64,000 bases of DNA from NCBI GenBank assembly GCA_030180135.1, contig CM058232.1, positions 74,330,016 through 74,394,015 of the forward strand, given 5' to 3'. Shown here piece by piece: positions 50,102 through 61,094 of the stretch (within the stretch, counting starts at the first letter, position 1; each line of letters opens with the position of its first letter). The notes under the pieces were generated by a model. The model searched no databases. It was given only the letters and a program-made list of their open reading frames with translations, and was not told the DNA's origin. This DNA is from Orychophragmus violaceus. Taxonomy: Eukaryota; Streptophyta; Magnoliopsida; Brassicales; Brassicaceae. The translations under genes were made by a program, and so were the position numbers.

Positions 50102-50365
50102 TTGGACTGTAGAAGCAGGAGAAACATAGAATGAACCAAACCCAGTGGACGAGAAAAACGAAAGACAAAGAAGAAAGCGAGGAGTGAGAGAGAGGGATCA
50201 GAATATTTGTTTCAGATCTATCGGGCTCGGCGAAGAAAAGCCGGTATTTGTTTCCGGCTCGGGTAAAGATGAGTAATTAATCGACTTACCCGATACTACA
50301 CGGGTGACAGTGACATATATGGGCGGGGCAGATAGATCCACGTAAATTAAGGGCATCAAAATAAG
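49891..50365 (-). repeat. Segmental duplication copy 2: SWEETIE exon 1 and promoter
   Basis: About 475 bp matching 48304-48770. At its left border the sequence ccgctcgtggaatta matches SWEETIE intron 1 near 48175-48189 and is then joined directly to the 48304-type sequence. This suggests that the copied segment once reached further into intron 1 and later lost about 115 bp. The promoter part is included, so copy 2 may still start transcription. Confidence 0.88.
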
Positions 50366-51170
50366 GTATTCTAAAATTAAAATACACTTCAGTTCGTTTT
50401 TTCCTCTAGAAGATTTTCCACTAATTATATAGGATGAAATACATTGTTGGAAAACAGAGATCGAATACAGATTAATAAAGACAGAATCGACTATCTAACA
50501 CATACCGAAACCAAAAACCGCATACGAGAAGCCAACATAAAACCAACTAACAACCATAAAGATAAAATAGCTAGACAGTAGACGCTAATCCACAACTAAA
50601 AAGCATGAATGATCAGACCGAGAAAAAGCAGACAAGACAACAAAGAAATAACGATTACCAAACAGCAAGCGAGACTTATTAAGGCTGACCCACCGACACT
50701 CATTATATTGTTCCACCAATCGGAGCCACGAGCAAGTCGTATTCAAAGCAAACCAAAGAAGACGAAGGACCAAATTTTTTATAATTCACCGACAAACGAC
50801 CAAATGCGAAGAAGACCGAAGCTTCAATTCCTTAACGACCACTTGAGTTTTGTTCTAAAACTATTATTTTTACACAATCTATATATATATAATAAAATTT
50901 AGGTTTCACTCTTTCTGGGTTTGACACGTGTCCTATTTTTTACAAGGGAAAATTGAAATGGAAGGTACAATCTCAATTATAGAACGTGTGTGTATTTTGG
51001 TTAGTAACCATCTTCATCGAGTAGACACATCTTTTCTTTTATTTTTTTAATAGACACATTTTTTCTGGGCTTTATAATTATTTCTCTTTGATAAAAAAAC
51101 GAGGAGATGGTTAAAAAATTAACAAAAATAACTCCTAAGAAAAGAGAAAAACGTTGCGTAGCATGAGTTT
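50366..51170. other. Intergenic DNA without a recognised gene
   Basis: No supported coding region. A composition shift near 50450-50850 (A- and C-rich) suggests old repeat debris. The sequence before the Athila LTR, agttt at 51166-51170, is the candidate 5-bp target duplication; its partner lies beyond the window. Confidence 0.35.
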
Positions 51171-52654
51171 TGATAACTAGGATTTTGCAATCCTTTGAGG
51201 TACCAATTCCTCAAGCTTATCGATGTAGCCTTGAGGTATCGAACCTTTTTGGGATGGATAAAACCAATAAGCAAGCTCTAGACCTTCAGAGTCAAATCAA
51301 ACAATTTGGTTTTAGTTTCTAACAATCCTAACGAAAACAATTCAAACCGAAGTAAACAAAAAGAAATAAACAAGCGATTCAATCAATGACAAGGATAAAG
51401 CCTAAAGGTTAAGGTCAACGGACAGGTGACTCGGGATGATCAAGGAATCCTAATTCAAACTTCTAAAAGCTAATCTCCTAGCATGGAACACACCAAGTAA
51501 ATCAGTTTAATCTCTTAATACCAATTTTTCACTTAATCCTAACTCAAGAACAAATCATCATTTGTGAATTAGAATCAAACGAGCATTCAAACGGGTTCCA
51601 AACAGCAAACGATCACTCTAGACATACATTTTCATGCGCTAGAATGTGAAAGTCCTAACAAAGCTAGAAACTGGAATTTCATCGAACATGTTGTGAACAA
51701 GAAATTCTAAACATCCTAATCAATGTGATCAAGATTAATTAGGCACTAAGCACACTTTGCTAGATGAGATTTTAAACAATCAATCACTAGAAATCTATTG
51801 ATCACCCCTAATCAACCTAATCCTACCTAACCCATAAGCATATGGAGAACTACTCACTAATCATCATTAGATCAACAAAACTCATAGAAATAGAGTTGAT
51901 CATGGGAGATTAGTGATGAATTGAGAAATTTGTTGAAGGAATAACAAAAGAAGTACTAGATTAATCAAAAGAATCCAATTTGTTCTTACAAAAGAGTTTA
52001 GAACATCAAAAACAGCTTAAGAAACAATAAGAAATAGGTTTTTGGCTTAAATAGTCAATAGGGTGTGAGCCGGGTCAACCCGAAACAAACCGGGTGTTGA
52101 CCCGGATCCAAGTGAAATCTGGGAACTGTATCGGCAAGCCAAACCGATACGCTGGCCGATATTGGTCTTCGGATTTTTCTGGGCAACAAGCGTATCGGTT
52201 GGCTAAACCGATATGCCAACCGATATGCTTCCAACGAATTTAATCCGAGAGTTTCATATCGGTTGAGCCAACCGATATTGAACCCGATATGGACTCTCGG
52301 ATTTTTGCCCGAACAAACGTATCGGCCCATCTAGCCGATATCCTAGTCGATATGGCTTCTTCTGATTTAAACCGAGAGTGTGTATCGGCCTGCAAGCTGA
52401 TATCCTGGCCGATATGCACTCCTGCTGCCTCTTTCTTGGTCCTTTGAGCTCCAAACTCCTCATCCAACTCCAAATCATCTGCAAAATCACAAGGAAACAC
52501 TCCAAATGCAAGCCTAAAGTGCCTACTCCTAGTCCTAAACAACTCTAAACTCTAGATGCGACAATGACTCGACAAAATGGTATGAATGATGGAGAAAAGA
52601 AGTCAAAACAAGAACTATATACAAGCCTAAATGCATGAAAATGTATGAATATCA
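51171..52654 (-). repeat. Athila 3' LTR (1,484 bp, complete)
   Basis: Starts TGATAACTAGG and ends ...GAATATCA on the plus strand (TG...CA). The same start occurs at 63213 next to the primer site, which fixes this border. The other border is fixed by the purine tract at 52655. The right part (52128-52418) contains the palindrome array. Confidence 0.9.
52128..52418. repeat. Palindrome array inside the Athila LTR (about 5 units)
   Basis: Units built on cgtatcggc...gccgatacg recur about every 62 bp (near 52128, 52190, 52256, 52319 and 52379). Each is followed by a second half-site (ccgatatgg-like) and a ctcggattt-like spacer. The units are less perfect than those of the internal array at 56851-57118. 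Confidence 0.85.
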
Positions 52655-52670
52655 ATTCCCCCAAACTTGA
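52655..52670 (-). other. Athila polypurine tract (plus-strand primer)
   Basis: On the minus strand the 16 bases just before the 3' LTR read TCAAGTTTGGGGGAAT. The G/A-rich run primes plus-strand DNA synthesis in LTR retrotransposons. Confidence 0.8.
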
Positions 52671-54099
52671 ATCTTGCTTGTCCACAAGCAAGCATAAGTC
52701 AATCAAAACAGGTTGGGGAAAATGTTTGAAGGTGGGAAATCATATCCAAAGGTTCAATAAAGTTTCAACAAGTTTCAAGTCTATACAACCAAAGTGCAAC
52801 CGAGAAAAGCCTACTCCAAGGATATAGTCATACTCATCAAGACAAAACTTCTAGCTTAACCTTCAACCTACACAAGCATTAAAATCCACTAGCTCCTTGA
52901 CATTCATTAGATTTTTAAGTGAATCCTATTCAAAGCAATGTGATCAAACTCATTTGGTTTAAGGGACAAGGTCTTGAGACAAAAATGGTCTCAAATGAAG
53001 GAAATGCTTCTCCACAATCATTTAGGTTCTCTCGGAAGAAGTATGAACAAGCTATAGTAAAATGCTAAGAGTTAGAGACAATTGGTGCATACTAGGATAG
53101 ATTTCCATCTACCCAAACCCCAAGAGCTTCATCTCCTAGTCTAGCCCACCTAAATGATTACTACCCTTTTTACCAAGGCTATTCTCGCCTTATTCATCTT
53201 TCACAATCCAAACCTCCCCAAGGAACCCCAAGGATCATTTAAAACATTTTGAAAACATTGGTAACTTTACTCTTTTCAACTTAGCTCAAAACTTTTCTTA
53301 TCTTTGGTCTCTTTTTCACAAACTTTCTTTCTTTTTGGTGAGCCATTTGGCTTCTTTTCACTTCAAAACATTGAGACACTTTTTCTTTTTCAAAACACTT
53401 AAGAGCTTTCATTTTCTTTAACACTTTTACCAATCAACTTTTGATCCCATTCAAGCTTCTTTCTTTTCTTTACCCTCTTTTCCTTTCCCAAATCCTCCCC
53501 CAAACTTAGGTCCTAACCTATTGCATAGCCAAAAATGCTGACCTTGCATCTAATATGGAAATCTTTCCTAGTCGCCTCATACTCAACACTTTTTACCGAG
53601 TTTGTTCCAAGTAGGCCTACCACTCAAGATAGTGTTTGGGGTTTGAAAAAAGGGTGGTGAAAGGCGTGGAAGTCTATTTGAGCAAGTAGAGAGGGGTAGA
53701 AAGGATAAGCTTGCTCAAATATTTTGGGGTACCCATGAGTTTATCACACAAAGCATGAACAAGGATAATTAGATGATTCAATTAAAGTTCTCACTTAGAT
53801 GGAGCTAGCTTCAAATCACAACCAGTTTCAGCATCAAATCAAGGTTCAAAGCAAGTTATCCAAGTAGGGTTCGTTCTAGCTTTCAAGCGATTCTCGGGTT
53901 GCAACCTTAGTGTGATCTATCTAGCATAGCTAGCGTATGAAACAAGTTTTACCCAATCAAACCTTGCGAGGAAGTCAAATCATTGTTCCCAATGCATGCG
54001 TCCTATATGATGCAACTAGACTCGATCCTAATATGCTGCTGCAACTACATGCTTTCTTTTTGAAATTTTTTGATTTTTTTTTTTTGATTTTTCTATGCC
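52671..54099 (-). other. Athila non-coding region between the env-like ORF and the 3' LTR
   Basis: About 1.4 kb without an ORF of note, T/C-rich on the plus strand near 53280-53480. Athila elements usually have a long non-coding region here. Confidence 0.6.
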
Positions 54100-55968
54100 T
54101 TAGATGAATGCATGAGACTCAAGATTAGCAACTGGTCTCTCCCCCAAACTTAAATCACACGGTCCCTTGTGTGATCTAAGCGAGGAAGAAAGACCGAAAA
54201 CAACAAATTGCAAAAAAAGAAAAGAAGAAAAACTATGTACAAAGATGGAGTGTAACCTGGCTAGAAGTGGAGGTGATGAATCCCCCATGGAGTATGTCGG
54301 GTTTGAGGAAGAGCAGGACGGTGTCCTCATGGCTCTCCTCTTTCGCCTTCTGTCCTCGCGAGTGGAGTGGCGGTGAGGGTCCTCATAGTAGGAGTCGTGA
54401 TCCATGCGCGCAGACCCTCCTGTCTCGTGACCAGCCACGGAGTACCTTCCCTGCTCTAAAACCGTCTGCTCAACCAAATCATCGGCTTCAGCTATCACCT
54501 CTTCAGTTGCTGCCCGAAGCTCCTCGTCCAAACCAGTCTGAGCCTCTCGGGATGTGGAAGTCTGTCCCGTAGCACCACTCTTATCCTTCTTCCCCACGGA
54601 CATATTCAGAACTTTGGTCACTTTCTTCAAGCAGGTAGCCATCTTCTTTATGTTCCTTCTGTGCCATTTGCTCTGCCGTTTGAGGTCCCGGTTCTGTTCC
54701 CTCAGTGCATTGACTGTCTTGTTCGCGATCGGGTCATCCAATGGCTTTATGTAGTACCTATGCAGCCCATACACCCCAGCAGGTGCGTCGGAAGAATCTG
54801 AACCGGCTGCAGGTGCTTTCCGCGGTATGCGAGGCTCAAACTGATGCTCCATTCCCGGCATAAACCTGATGTTGGCCCTGTTGGCAAAGCTCGTGATCGC
54901 GGGGTTTGGAAGCAGAAACTTCTCCTCATATTCTGTGTCTGAACACATCCTGAAGAGGTGACGACCCGGAGGCGATTTGGAGCCTAGAAAATGGGTCCTG
55001 ATCAAATGGGGCTCGTCCAACCATGCCACTGGTGTAGGCTGGCCAAATGTCTTGTCCCTCAAACTTCCTTCGAGCGTGATTTTCTTTGCCCTGAGGATAG
55101 GTGTGATCAACCCGCCCATGGTGAACTTGGGGTCAGCATCCTTAACAGAAGTTCCCCAATCTCTGTGAACTGCAAACTGCTTTACCAAAATGGCCGTGTA
55201 GCTCGGTAAGCGCTCAACTGGTGGTATAGGCTTGCCGTTGGGAAATGTGAGAAGGAGTGGCTTCAAACCAATGTATAGAAGTTTCATCTCCATCTCTGTG
55301 ACTTGGTTCGCCTCCTTCCTAGCAAACAATGTCTGAGCTAGTGCCTTATGCACGTACCGAATAACCGGGTGCCGGAGCCTTGCAGATTTCATGCCTCCTG
55401 CCTTGTACGGCCCAGTGGCTATCATTAACCATAAGTCCTGGAGGTCCTCCTTGTTAATGGGAATGAAGCAGCCTAGCATAGCACCATGTTCCTCAAAGCC
55501 GAAGATGGAACTGATATCTTCAAAGGTCATACTGTACTTTTTCCTGCCCATCGTCCACTTTATACTCCCTCGGCTCACTTCTCCTCTTAAGGCTGACTTC
55601 CTCATGTTGATTGTCATCTTCAAGGTTGAAAGGAACTAACAGGCTGAGCTCTGATAGCCATCGCTAGATATGGTGAAGAAGGTCTTGAGTCCCATGTTCT
55701 CCACAATCTGGTCGTAGTCCTCTAACAGTCCAAGAGCCGTGAGAGTTGGGACATGAGGGTACCGTGTTGGCCAAAACTGTATGCCCTCCAGCTTGTCAAA
55801 GATTTCAGTAGGGGTGTATTTCATTGGACATGCTTCGATCACTTTCCCTGTGATCTTTGGAGCTACTTCCTCAGTTGCTATCCCCTTTCCTTTATCTTTT
55901 GAGGAAGTCCCCACGTCTTGCTCTGATGCTTTTGCCTTTGGTTTTGGGTTGGCGCGAGATCTAGTCAT
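54100..55968 (-). pseudogene. Athila env-like ORF (Arabidopsis retrotransposon ORF-1 type), one in-frame stop
   Basis: The ORF opens MTRSRANPKPKAKASEQDVG at 55968. It is interrupted after 110 codons by a TAG at 55636-55638 and continues in the same frame (about 510 codons from 55623) to 54100. The middle has the family pattern MTFEDISSIFGFEEHGAMLG, and the C-terminus has a basic stretch followed by a hydrophobic segment (IFVHSFSSFLFLQFVVFGLS) that could span a membrane. Its place after pol is where envelope genes lie in retroviruses. The function of the Athila protein is unproven. The single stop makes it a pseudogene in this copy unless it is read through. Confidence 0.8.
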
Positions 55969-56002
55969 TTTCCTACAAAAGACAACTCAAAGAATGAATT
56001 AG

Positions 56003-56850
56003 CATACAGCGCAATCTAACGGCACAATGAGTAATAGCTTGAGACATCCATGATCAACAATTGTGGGAGCTTAACAATTGCATAAATTTCGTTTTCAATG
56101 GAGCAAACAAGCGAAATCATCTTAACCATTTGTAATTCAAGCTCATCAAAGGCATAATGTACCAACAAGTCAATCACATTCACAAGCAACTCACATTTTT
56201 ATCAAACAAAAGCTCTCAACATGCATTTTGAGAATTTTTGTGAACCGAAACTCAATTAAATCGAGTAGTATCACAAACTTAAGCCTTTAACAACTCAATG
56301 CATCATTAGAAACCATCCAATTAGAAAACCCCCAAAATTTTCGGAATTCAAAATACTCAAGAACCCTAATTCACCAAAGATCAAATTCATTCACTCCTAG
56401 GGCGAAATTGGCTATGAGCATTCACTCAAACACATATTGGGGAGGAATTCAAGCAATATCAACCATTAACAATCAAAAAATTCAAGTTCAAAATTTCTGG
56501 GGTTTTCAATCCAAAAATCTTGAGAAAGTTTGAGAGCTTTACCTTGGTTTGTGATGAAGGATGGTGGTAGAGAGCGAGAGCAAGTGAAAAAGCTAGTGAA
56601 ATCGTGAGTTTAGAGCTTGGAATCACTTAAAACCGAGTTGATTGAGAGAGAAAAGGAGTTTCAAAGCTTTTGTGTTCTTGATGAGAAAAAATGGATATGG
56701 AGAGCTTGAAAACATGAAGAAATCGATGGGGGAGGAGAAAACAAGGGAAAAATCGGTCCAAACCGGTTTAATCTGGTTCATTAAATCAATTTTTGGTCGA
56801 AACCCAGTTTGAAATCGGTTTAGAGTCGAAAATACTTACCTGGGCGAAGG
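56003..56850 (-). other. Athila spacer and leader upstream of the env-like ORF
   Basis: Non-coding stretch between the palindrome array and the env-like start. No ORF is supported. It may serve as leader of a separate env-like transcript. Confidence 0.45.
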
Positions 56851-57118
56851 CGTATCGGCTTGGCCAACCGATACGCCAGCCGGTACAGACTCTCGGTTTT
56901 TTTCTGTGTAAGCACGTATCGGCCTGGCCAGCCGATACGATGCCCGATATCAACTTCATCACGAGATTCCGTATCGGCTTGGCCAGCCGATACGGACACC
57001 GATACTGAGTCTCGGATTAATTCTCCAGATTCCGTATCGGCCTGGCCAGCCGATACGGTACCCGATACTGAGCCTCAGATTAATTTTCCAGGACCGTACT
57101 GGCCTGGCCAGCCGATAC
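56851..57118. repeat. Array of five 25-bp palindromes between integrase and env-like ORF
   Basis: Palindromes of the form CGTATCGGC - ctggcca - GCCGATACG start at 56851, 56915, 56970, 57033 and 57094, spaced 55-64 bp. Each is followed by a shared spacer (cccgatactgagtctcgga-like). They match the array inside the LTR (52128-52418) in core sequence and spacing but are better preserved. Confidence 0.92.
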
Positions 57119-57339
57119 GGCACCCGATACTGACTCCTGTATCATTTTTCTTCATTTCCGCGGCCTTTACTCAACACCAACTGGCCTACAACCTCACCCG
57201 AAGACCAAAACCTGATAAAACTCAAAGCAAAACATCAAAAATAACAAGCAAGAGACGTATGTACAAGGATAAACATGGGAATGTCTCCCAAGTGCGCTTT
57301 TGTTTAAAGTCGTTAAGCTCGACTTTTGCAAACCGTGAT

Positions 57340-58604
57340 CTTAATCTGAGGGAGGGCTAGAGAGTGGAATCGAGGTCCCTTCCTCTATAGCTTCTGAGAC
57401 GGAGTAATGCTTGAGTCTTTGGCCATTGACCGTGAACTCTTCATCAGATTTTCCCAAAAGTACCACTGCTCCAATGGTCTCACCTCCTTCACTCTAAACG
57501 GTCCCGACCATCTAGACTTGAGCTTTCCGGGAAAGAGTTTCAACCGGGAGTTAAAGAGCAACACAAGATCTCCTTCTTTGAACTCCTTCTTCTGGATCAT
57601 CTTATCATGAAAAAGCTTGGTCCTCTCCTTATAGATCTTTGAGCTCTCAAAATCCTCAAGCCGTATCTCGTCAAGTTCGTTCAGCTGAATCAATCTCCTC
57701 TCAGTCGCGGTCTTGATGTCAAAGTTCAGCAACTTGACAGCCCACATGGCCTTGTATTCCACCTCCACCGGTAAGTTACATGACTTACCATACAGCATGG
57801 TGAATGGTGTAGTGCCCAATGGAGTCTTGAAAGCAGTCCTATACGCCCACAGTGCGTCATCAAGTTTCCTAGCCCAATCTTTCCTTGAGGCTCCAACAGT
57901 CTTCTCCAAGATAGCCTTGATTTGCCTATTGGACACTTCAACTTGCCCGCTTGTCTGAGGATGATATGGTGTTGCAACCTTATGCTTCACTCCATACTTC
58001 TTCAAGAGACTCTCAAATAGCTTGTTGATGAAGTGTGAGCCTCCATCACTAATCACAATCCTCGGGATTCCAAATCTTGGGAAGATGATGCTCTTGAATA
58101 TCTTTATCACAACCTTGGCGTCATTCGTTGGATTCGCCACTGCTTCTACCCATTTGGAAACATAATCCACAGCCACTAAGATGTAGCTATTCCCGTAGGA
58201 GGATGGGAAGGGTCCCATGAAGTCAATACCCCACACATCAAACACTTCAACTTCAAGGATGAGGTTTTGAGGCATCTCATTCCTTCTACTGATGTTCCCC
58301 TTTCTTTGACAAGGATCACACTTAGTGATGAACTCTTGGGCATCTTTGAACATTGTAGGCCACCAAAACCCAGCTTGTAGAGCCTTTTGAACCGTTTTGA
58401 AGGTAGCAAAGTGACCACCATAATCTGACCCATGACAATGTAGGAGAATGCCTCCCACTTCTTCATCAGCTATGCACCTTCTATAGAGTTGATCCTTGCA
58501 CAAAGTGTAGAGGTAAGGCTCGTCCCAATAGTACCTGTTGACATCTCTAAAAAACTTCTTTCTTTGGTAGCTATCGAGGCTTGGTGGTTCCTTCCCAACA
58601 GCTA
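57340..58604 (-). pseudogene. Athila integrase region of pol, frameshifted at both ends
   Basis: The open part (58503-57385) holds the HHCC zinc-binding region (H..H in LHCHGSDYGGHF, then CDPCQRKG) and the DDE core: Asp in WGIDFMGPFP, Asp in VISDGGSHF and Glu in SGQVEVSNRQIK. A chromatin/DNA-binding tail follows (FPGKLKSRWSGPFRVKEV). A small deletion near 58602 removes the join with RNase H by shifting frame. A second shift near 57475, just after VKEV, moves the last residues to another frame, which stays open to about 57340. The integrase would insert the cDNA copy; as it stands it is not fused to the rest of pol. Confidence 0.88.
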
Positions 58605-60524
58605 ATTGACTATATCAGCATACCACGGTTCCTTGTCTTCCATAGAACTGACCTCCTCGATCCTCATTCTTGTATCATGAGCGTCCTTGACAACCTTGCA
58701 AGCCATTAGCTGCTCCTCAGGGAGAGAGTCATATAGAGGAACACCATCCTCAATTCTCAGTCTTGACAAGTGATCTGCTACTCCATTCTCAATGCCTTTC
58801 TTATCCTTGATCTCCAAATCAAACTCTTGTAGCAGCAGTATCCACCTCAGAAGCCTTGGCTTGGCATCTTTCTTGGCAAGTAGATACCTCAACGCAGCAT
58901 GATCCGTGTACACCACAACCTTAGACCCAACCAAGTATGATATGAACTTCTCAAAGGCAAACACCACAGCTAGAAGTTCTTTCTCAGTTGTTGCATACCT
59001 CACTTGAGCATCATCCAATGTTCTACTAGCATAGTATATGACATGGAGTTTCTTGTCTTTCCTCTGTCCAAGGACTGCTCCCACTGCGTAGTCACTTGCA
59101 TCACACATGATCTCAAAAGGCAACTCCCAGTCGGAAGCTTGGACAATCGGGGCACTAATCAAAGCTTCCTTAATCCTGTGGAACGCTGCCAAACACTCAT
59201 CATCAAACACAAAATCTGTCTCCTTACACAGCAGATGTGTAAGTGGTCTAGCGATCTTGGAGAAGTCCTTGATAAACCGTTTGTAGAACCCTGCATGACC
59301 CAAAAAGCTTCGGATTCCTTTCACTGAGTTCGGTGGCTGAAGACTTGTCATCACCTCTATCTTAGCCTTATCCACTTCAATACCATTTTCTGAAATCTTG
59401 TGTCCCAACACAATCCCCTCCGTTACCATGAAGTGGCATTTTTCCCAATTGAGCACGAGGTTCGTCTCTTCACATCTCCTTAAGACTCTGCACAAGTTCA
59501 GCAAACAGGAAGAGAAAGAAGAGACATACACAGAGAAATCATCCATGAAAACTTCCACAATATCCTCGATAAGATCTGAGAAAATAGACATCATGCACCG
59601 CTGAAAGGTAGCCGGTGCATTGTACAAACCAAATGGCATCCTTCGATAAGCAAAGGTACCATAAGGACAAGTGAATGTCGTTTTCTCCTGATCATTAGGA
59701 TGTATCGGGATCTGAAAGAATACACTGTATCCATCAAGAAAGCAATAAAAAGGATGGTTAGCAAGGCGTTCTAGCATTTGATCAATGAACGGTAATGGAA
59801 AATGATCCTTCCTAGATGCGGCATTTAGCTTTCTATAATCAATACACATCCTATGCCCGGTGATAGTTCTAGTAGGAATCAATTCATTATTGTCATTTTT
59901 AACCACAGTAATCCCCCCTTTCTTCGGAACACAGTGCACGGGAGAAACCCAAGTGCTGTCCGAGATAGGGTAGATTATCCCTGCATCAAGCAATTTAAGT
60001 ATTTCTTTCTTGACTACCTCCTTAAGATTAGGATTCAATCTTCTTTGATGCTCAATAGAAGACATGGATTCATTTTCAAGGTAGATCCTATGAGTACACA
60101 AGCTAGGTAACAATCCTTTTATATCATCAAGTGAGTATCCTATTGCTTTCCTAAACTTTTTCAATTCAGTGGTCAAAGCAATCAATTCATCATCATTCAG
60201 CAACTCATTCACAATGACAGGATAGGTAGAGTTGGGGCCAAGAAATGCATACCGAAGCCCCCGCGGAAGGGGCTTTAACTCAACCTTTGGCGCCTTAAGC
60301 TCGCCCCAATCATCAGCTACAAGCTGCTCCTTGCACGGCTCGACTCCTTTGGCGCCATCAACACTCATGTCCACAGCAAACACCTCCAACTCCTTACCCA
60401 CTGAATCTGATCCCAGCTCAATGAATTCAACCTCTCCTAACAAAGGCTTGTGCGAATCAAGCGCTCTCATATAAGCCCAGCTTTCCTCTTGAAGATACCC
60501 ATACTCCCCACATTCCTTGGTCAA
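58602..60524 (-). pseudogene. Athila reverse transcriptase and RNase H region of pol
   Basis: A 640-residue open part. RT begins near LNPNLKEVVKKEILKLLDAG, with PVHCVPKKGG, RMCIDYRKLNAASRKDHFPL, MPFGLYNAPATFQRCM and the catalytic FMDDFSVY (variant of YxDD, as usual in Athila). RNase H follows, with MCDASDYAVGAVLGQ, TTEKELLAVVFAFEK and YTDHAALRYL (Asp, Glu, Asp). The N-terminal 120 residues are the spacer after protease. The domain is open internally, but a TAG at 60543-60545 cuts it from protease, and a frameshift at 58602 cuts it from integrase. It would copy the element RNA into DNA. Confidence 0.92.
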
Positions 60525-60542
60525 GGTAACCTCTAAAGGATC

Positions 60543-61094
60543 CTACATGTTCAACTCCTCAAGGAGTTTATCAGCTAGCTCATCCATAGTCTCAATATAG
60601 AACATTTGACCTTGTATGGTTGGCTTCTTCATCACCTTGTTGATGTCAAATTTGAGCACTATGTCTTTACCAAGGTTGAGGTCTATCTTCCCTCTCCTGA
60701 CATCTATGATCGCACCAGCTGTGGCAAGAAAAGGTCTCCCAAGGATTAGAGGATCCTTTGGCTCTTCATCCATCTCCAATACAATAAAATATGTCGTTAC
60801 TTCAAATCCTCCAACTTTCACAGGAAGATCTTCTAGGAGACCAATTAGGTATCTCACTGATCTATCTGCTAGAACCAAGGAGATCTTACATGCCTTGTAG
60901 GTAGAGAAACCTAGCCTCTTAGTTACTGAGAAGGGCATCAAACTTGCGCTTGCTCCAAGATCACATAAACAACCCTAAAACCGATATGACCCGATAGCAC
61001 ATGGAAGAGTAAAACTGTCCGGATCTTCAAGTTTCCTTGGAACAATATTCCTTTGGATGATCGCACTACACTCATGAGACAACACAACCATTCC
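60543..61094 (-). pseudogene. Athila aspartic protease region, with in-frame stops
   Basis: The frame is continuous with gag and RT but broken by a TAA at 61095-61097, a TAG at 60975-60977 and a TAG at 60543-60545. The active-site motif is DLGAS (in LCDLGASASLMPFSVTKRLG, just after the second stop), followed by the flap and PLILGRPFLATAGAIIDVRR typical of this protease. The enzyme would cut the Gag-Pol polyprotein. Confidence 0.85.

Noticed and set aside
54167..55639. Several plus-strand ORFs over the env-like region
   Set aside because: Shadows of the env-like ORF on the other strand; no independent family signal.
56851..57118. Regularly spaced palindromes looked like a CRISPR array
   Set aside because: The spacers are themselves repeated and the array recurs inside the LTR. 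The host is a plant, so it is a retrotransposon tandem repeat.
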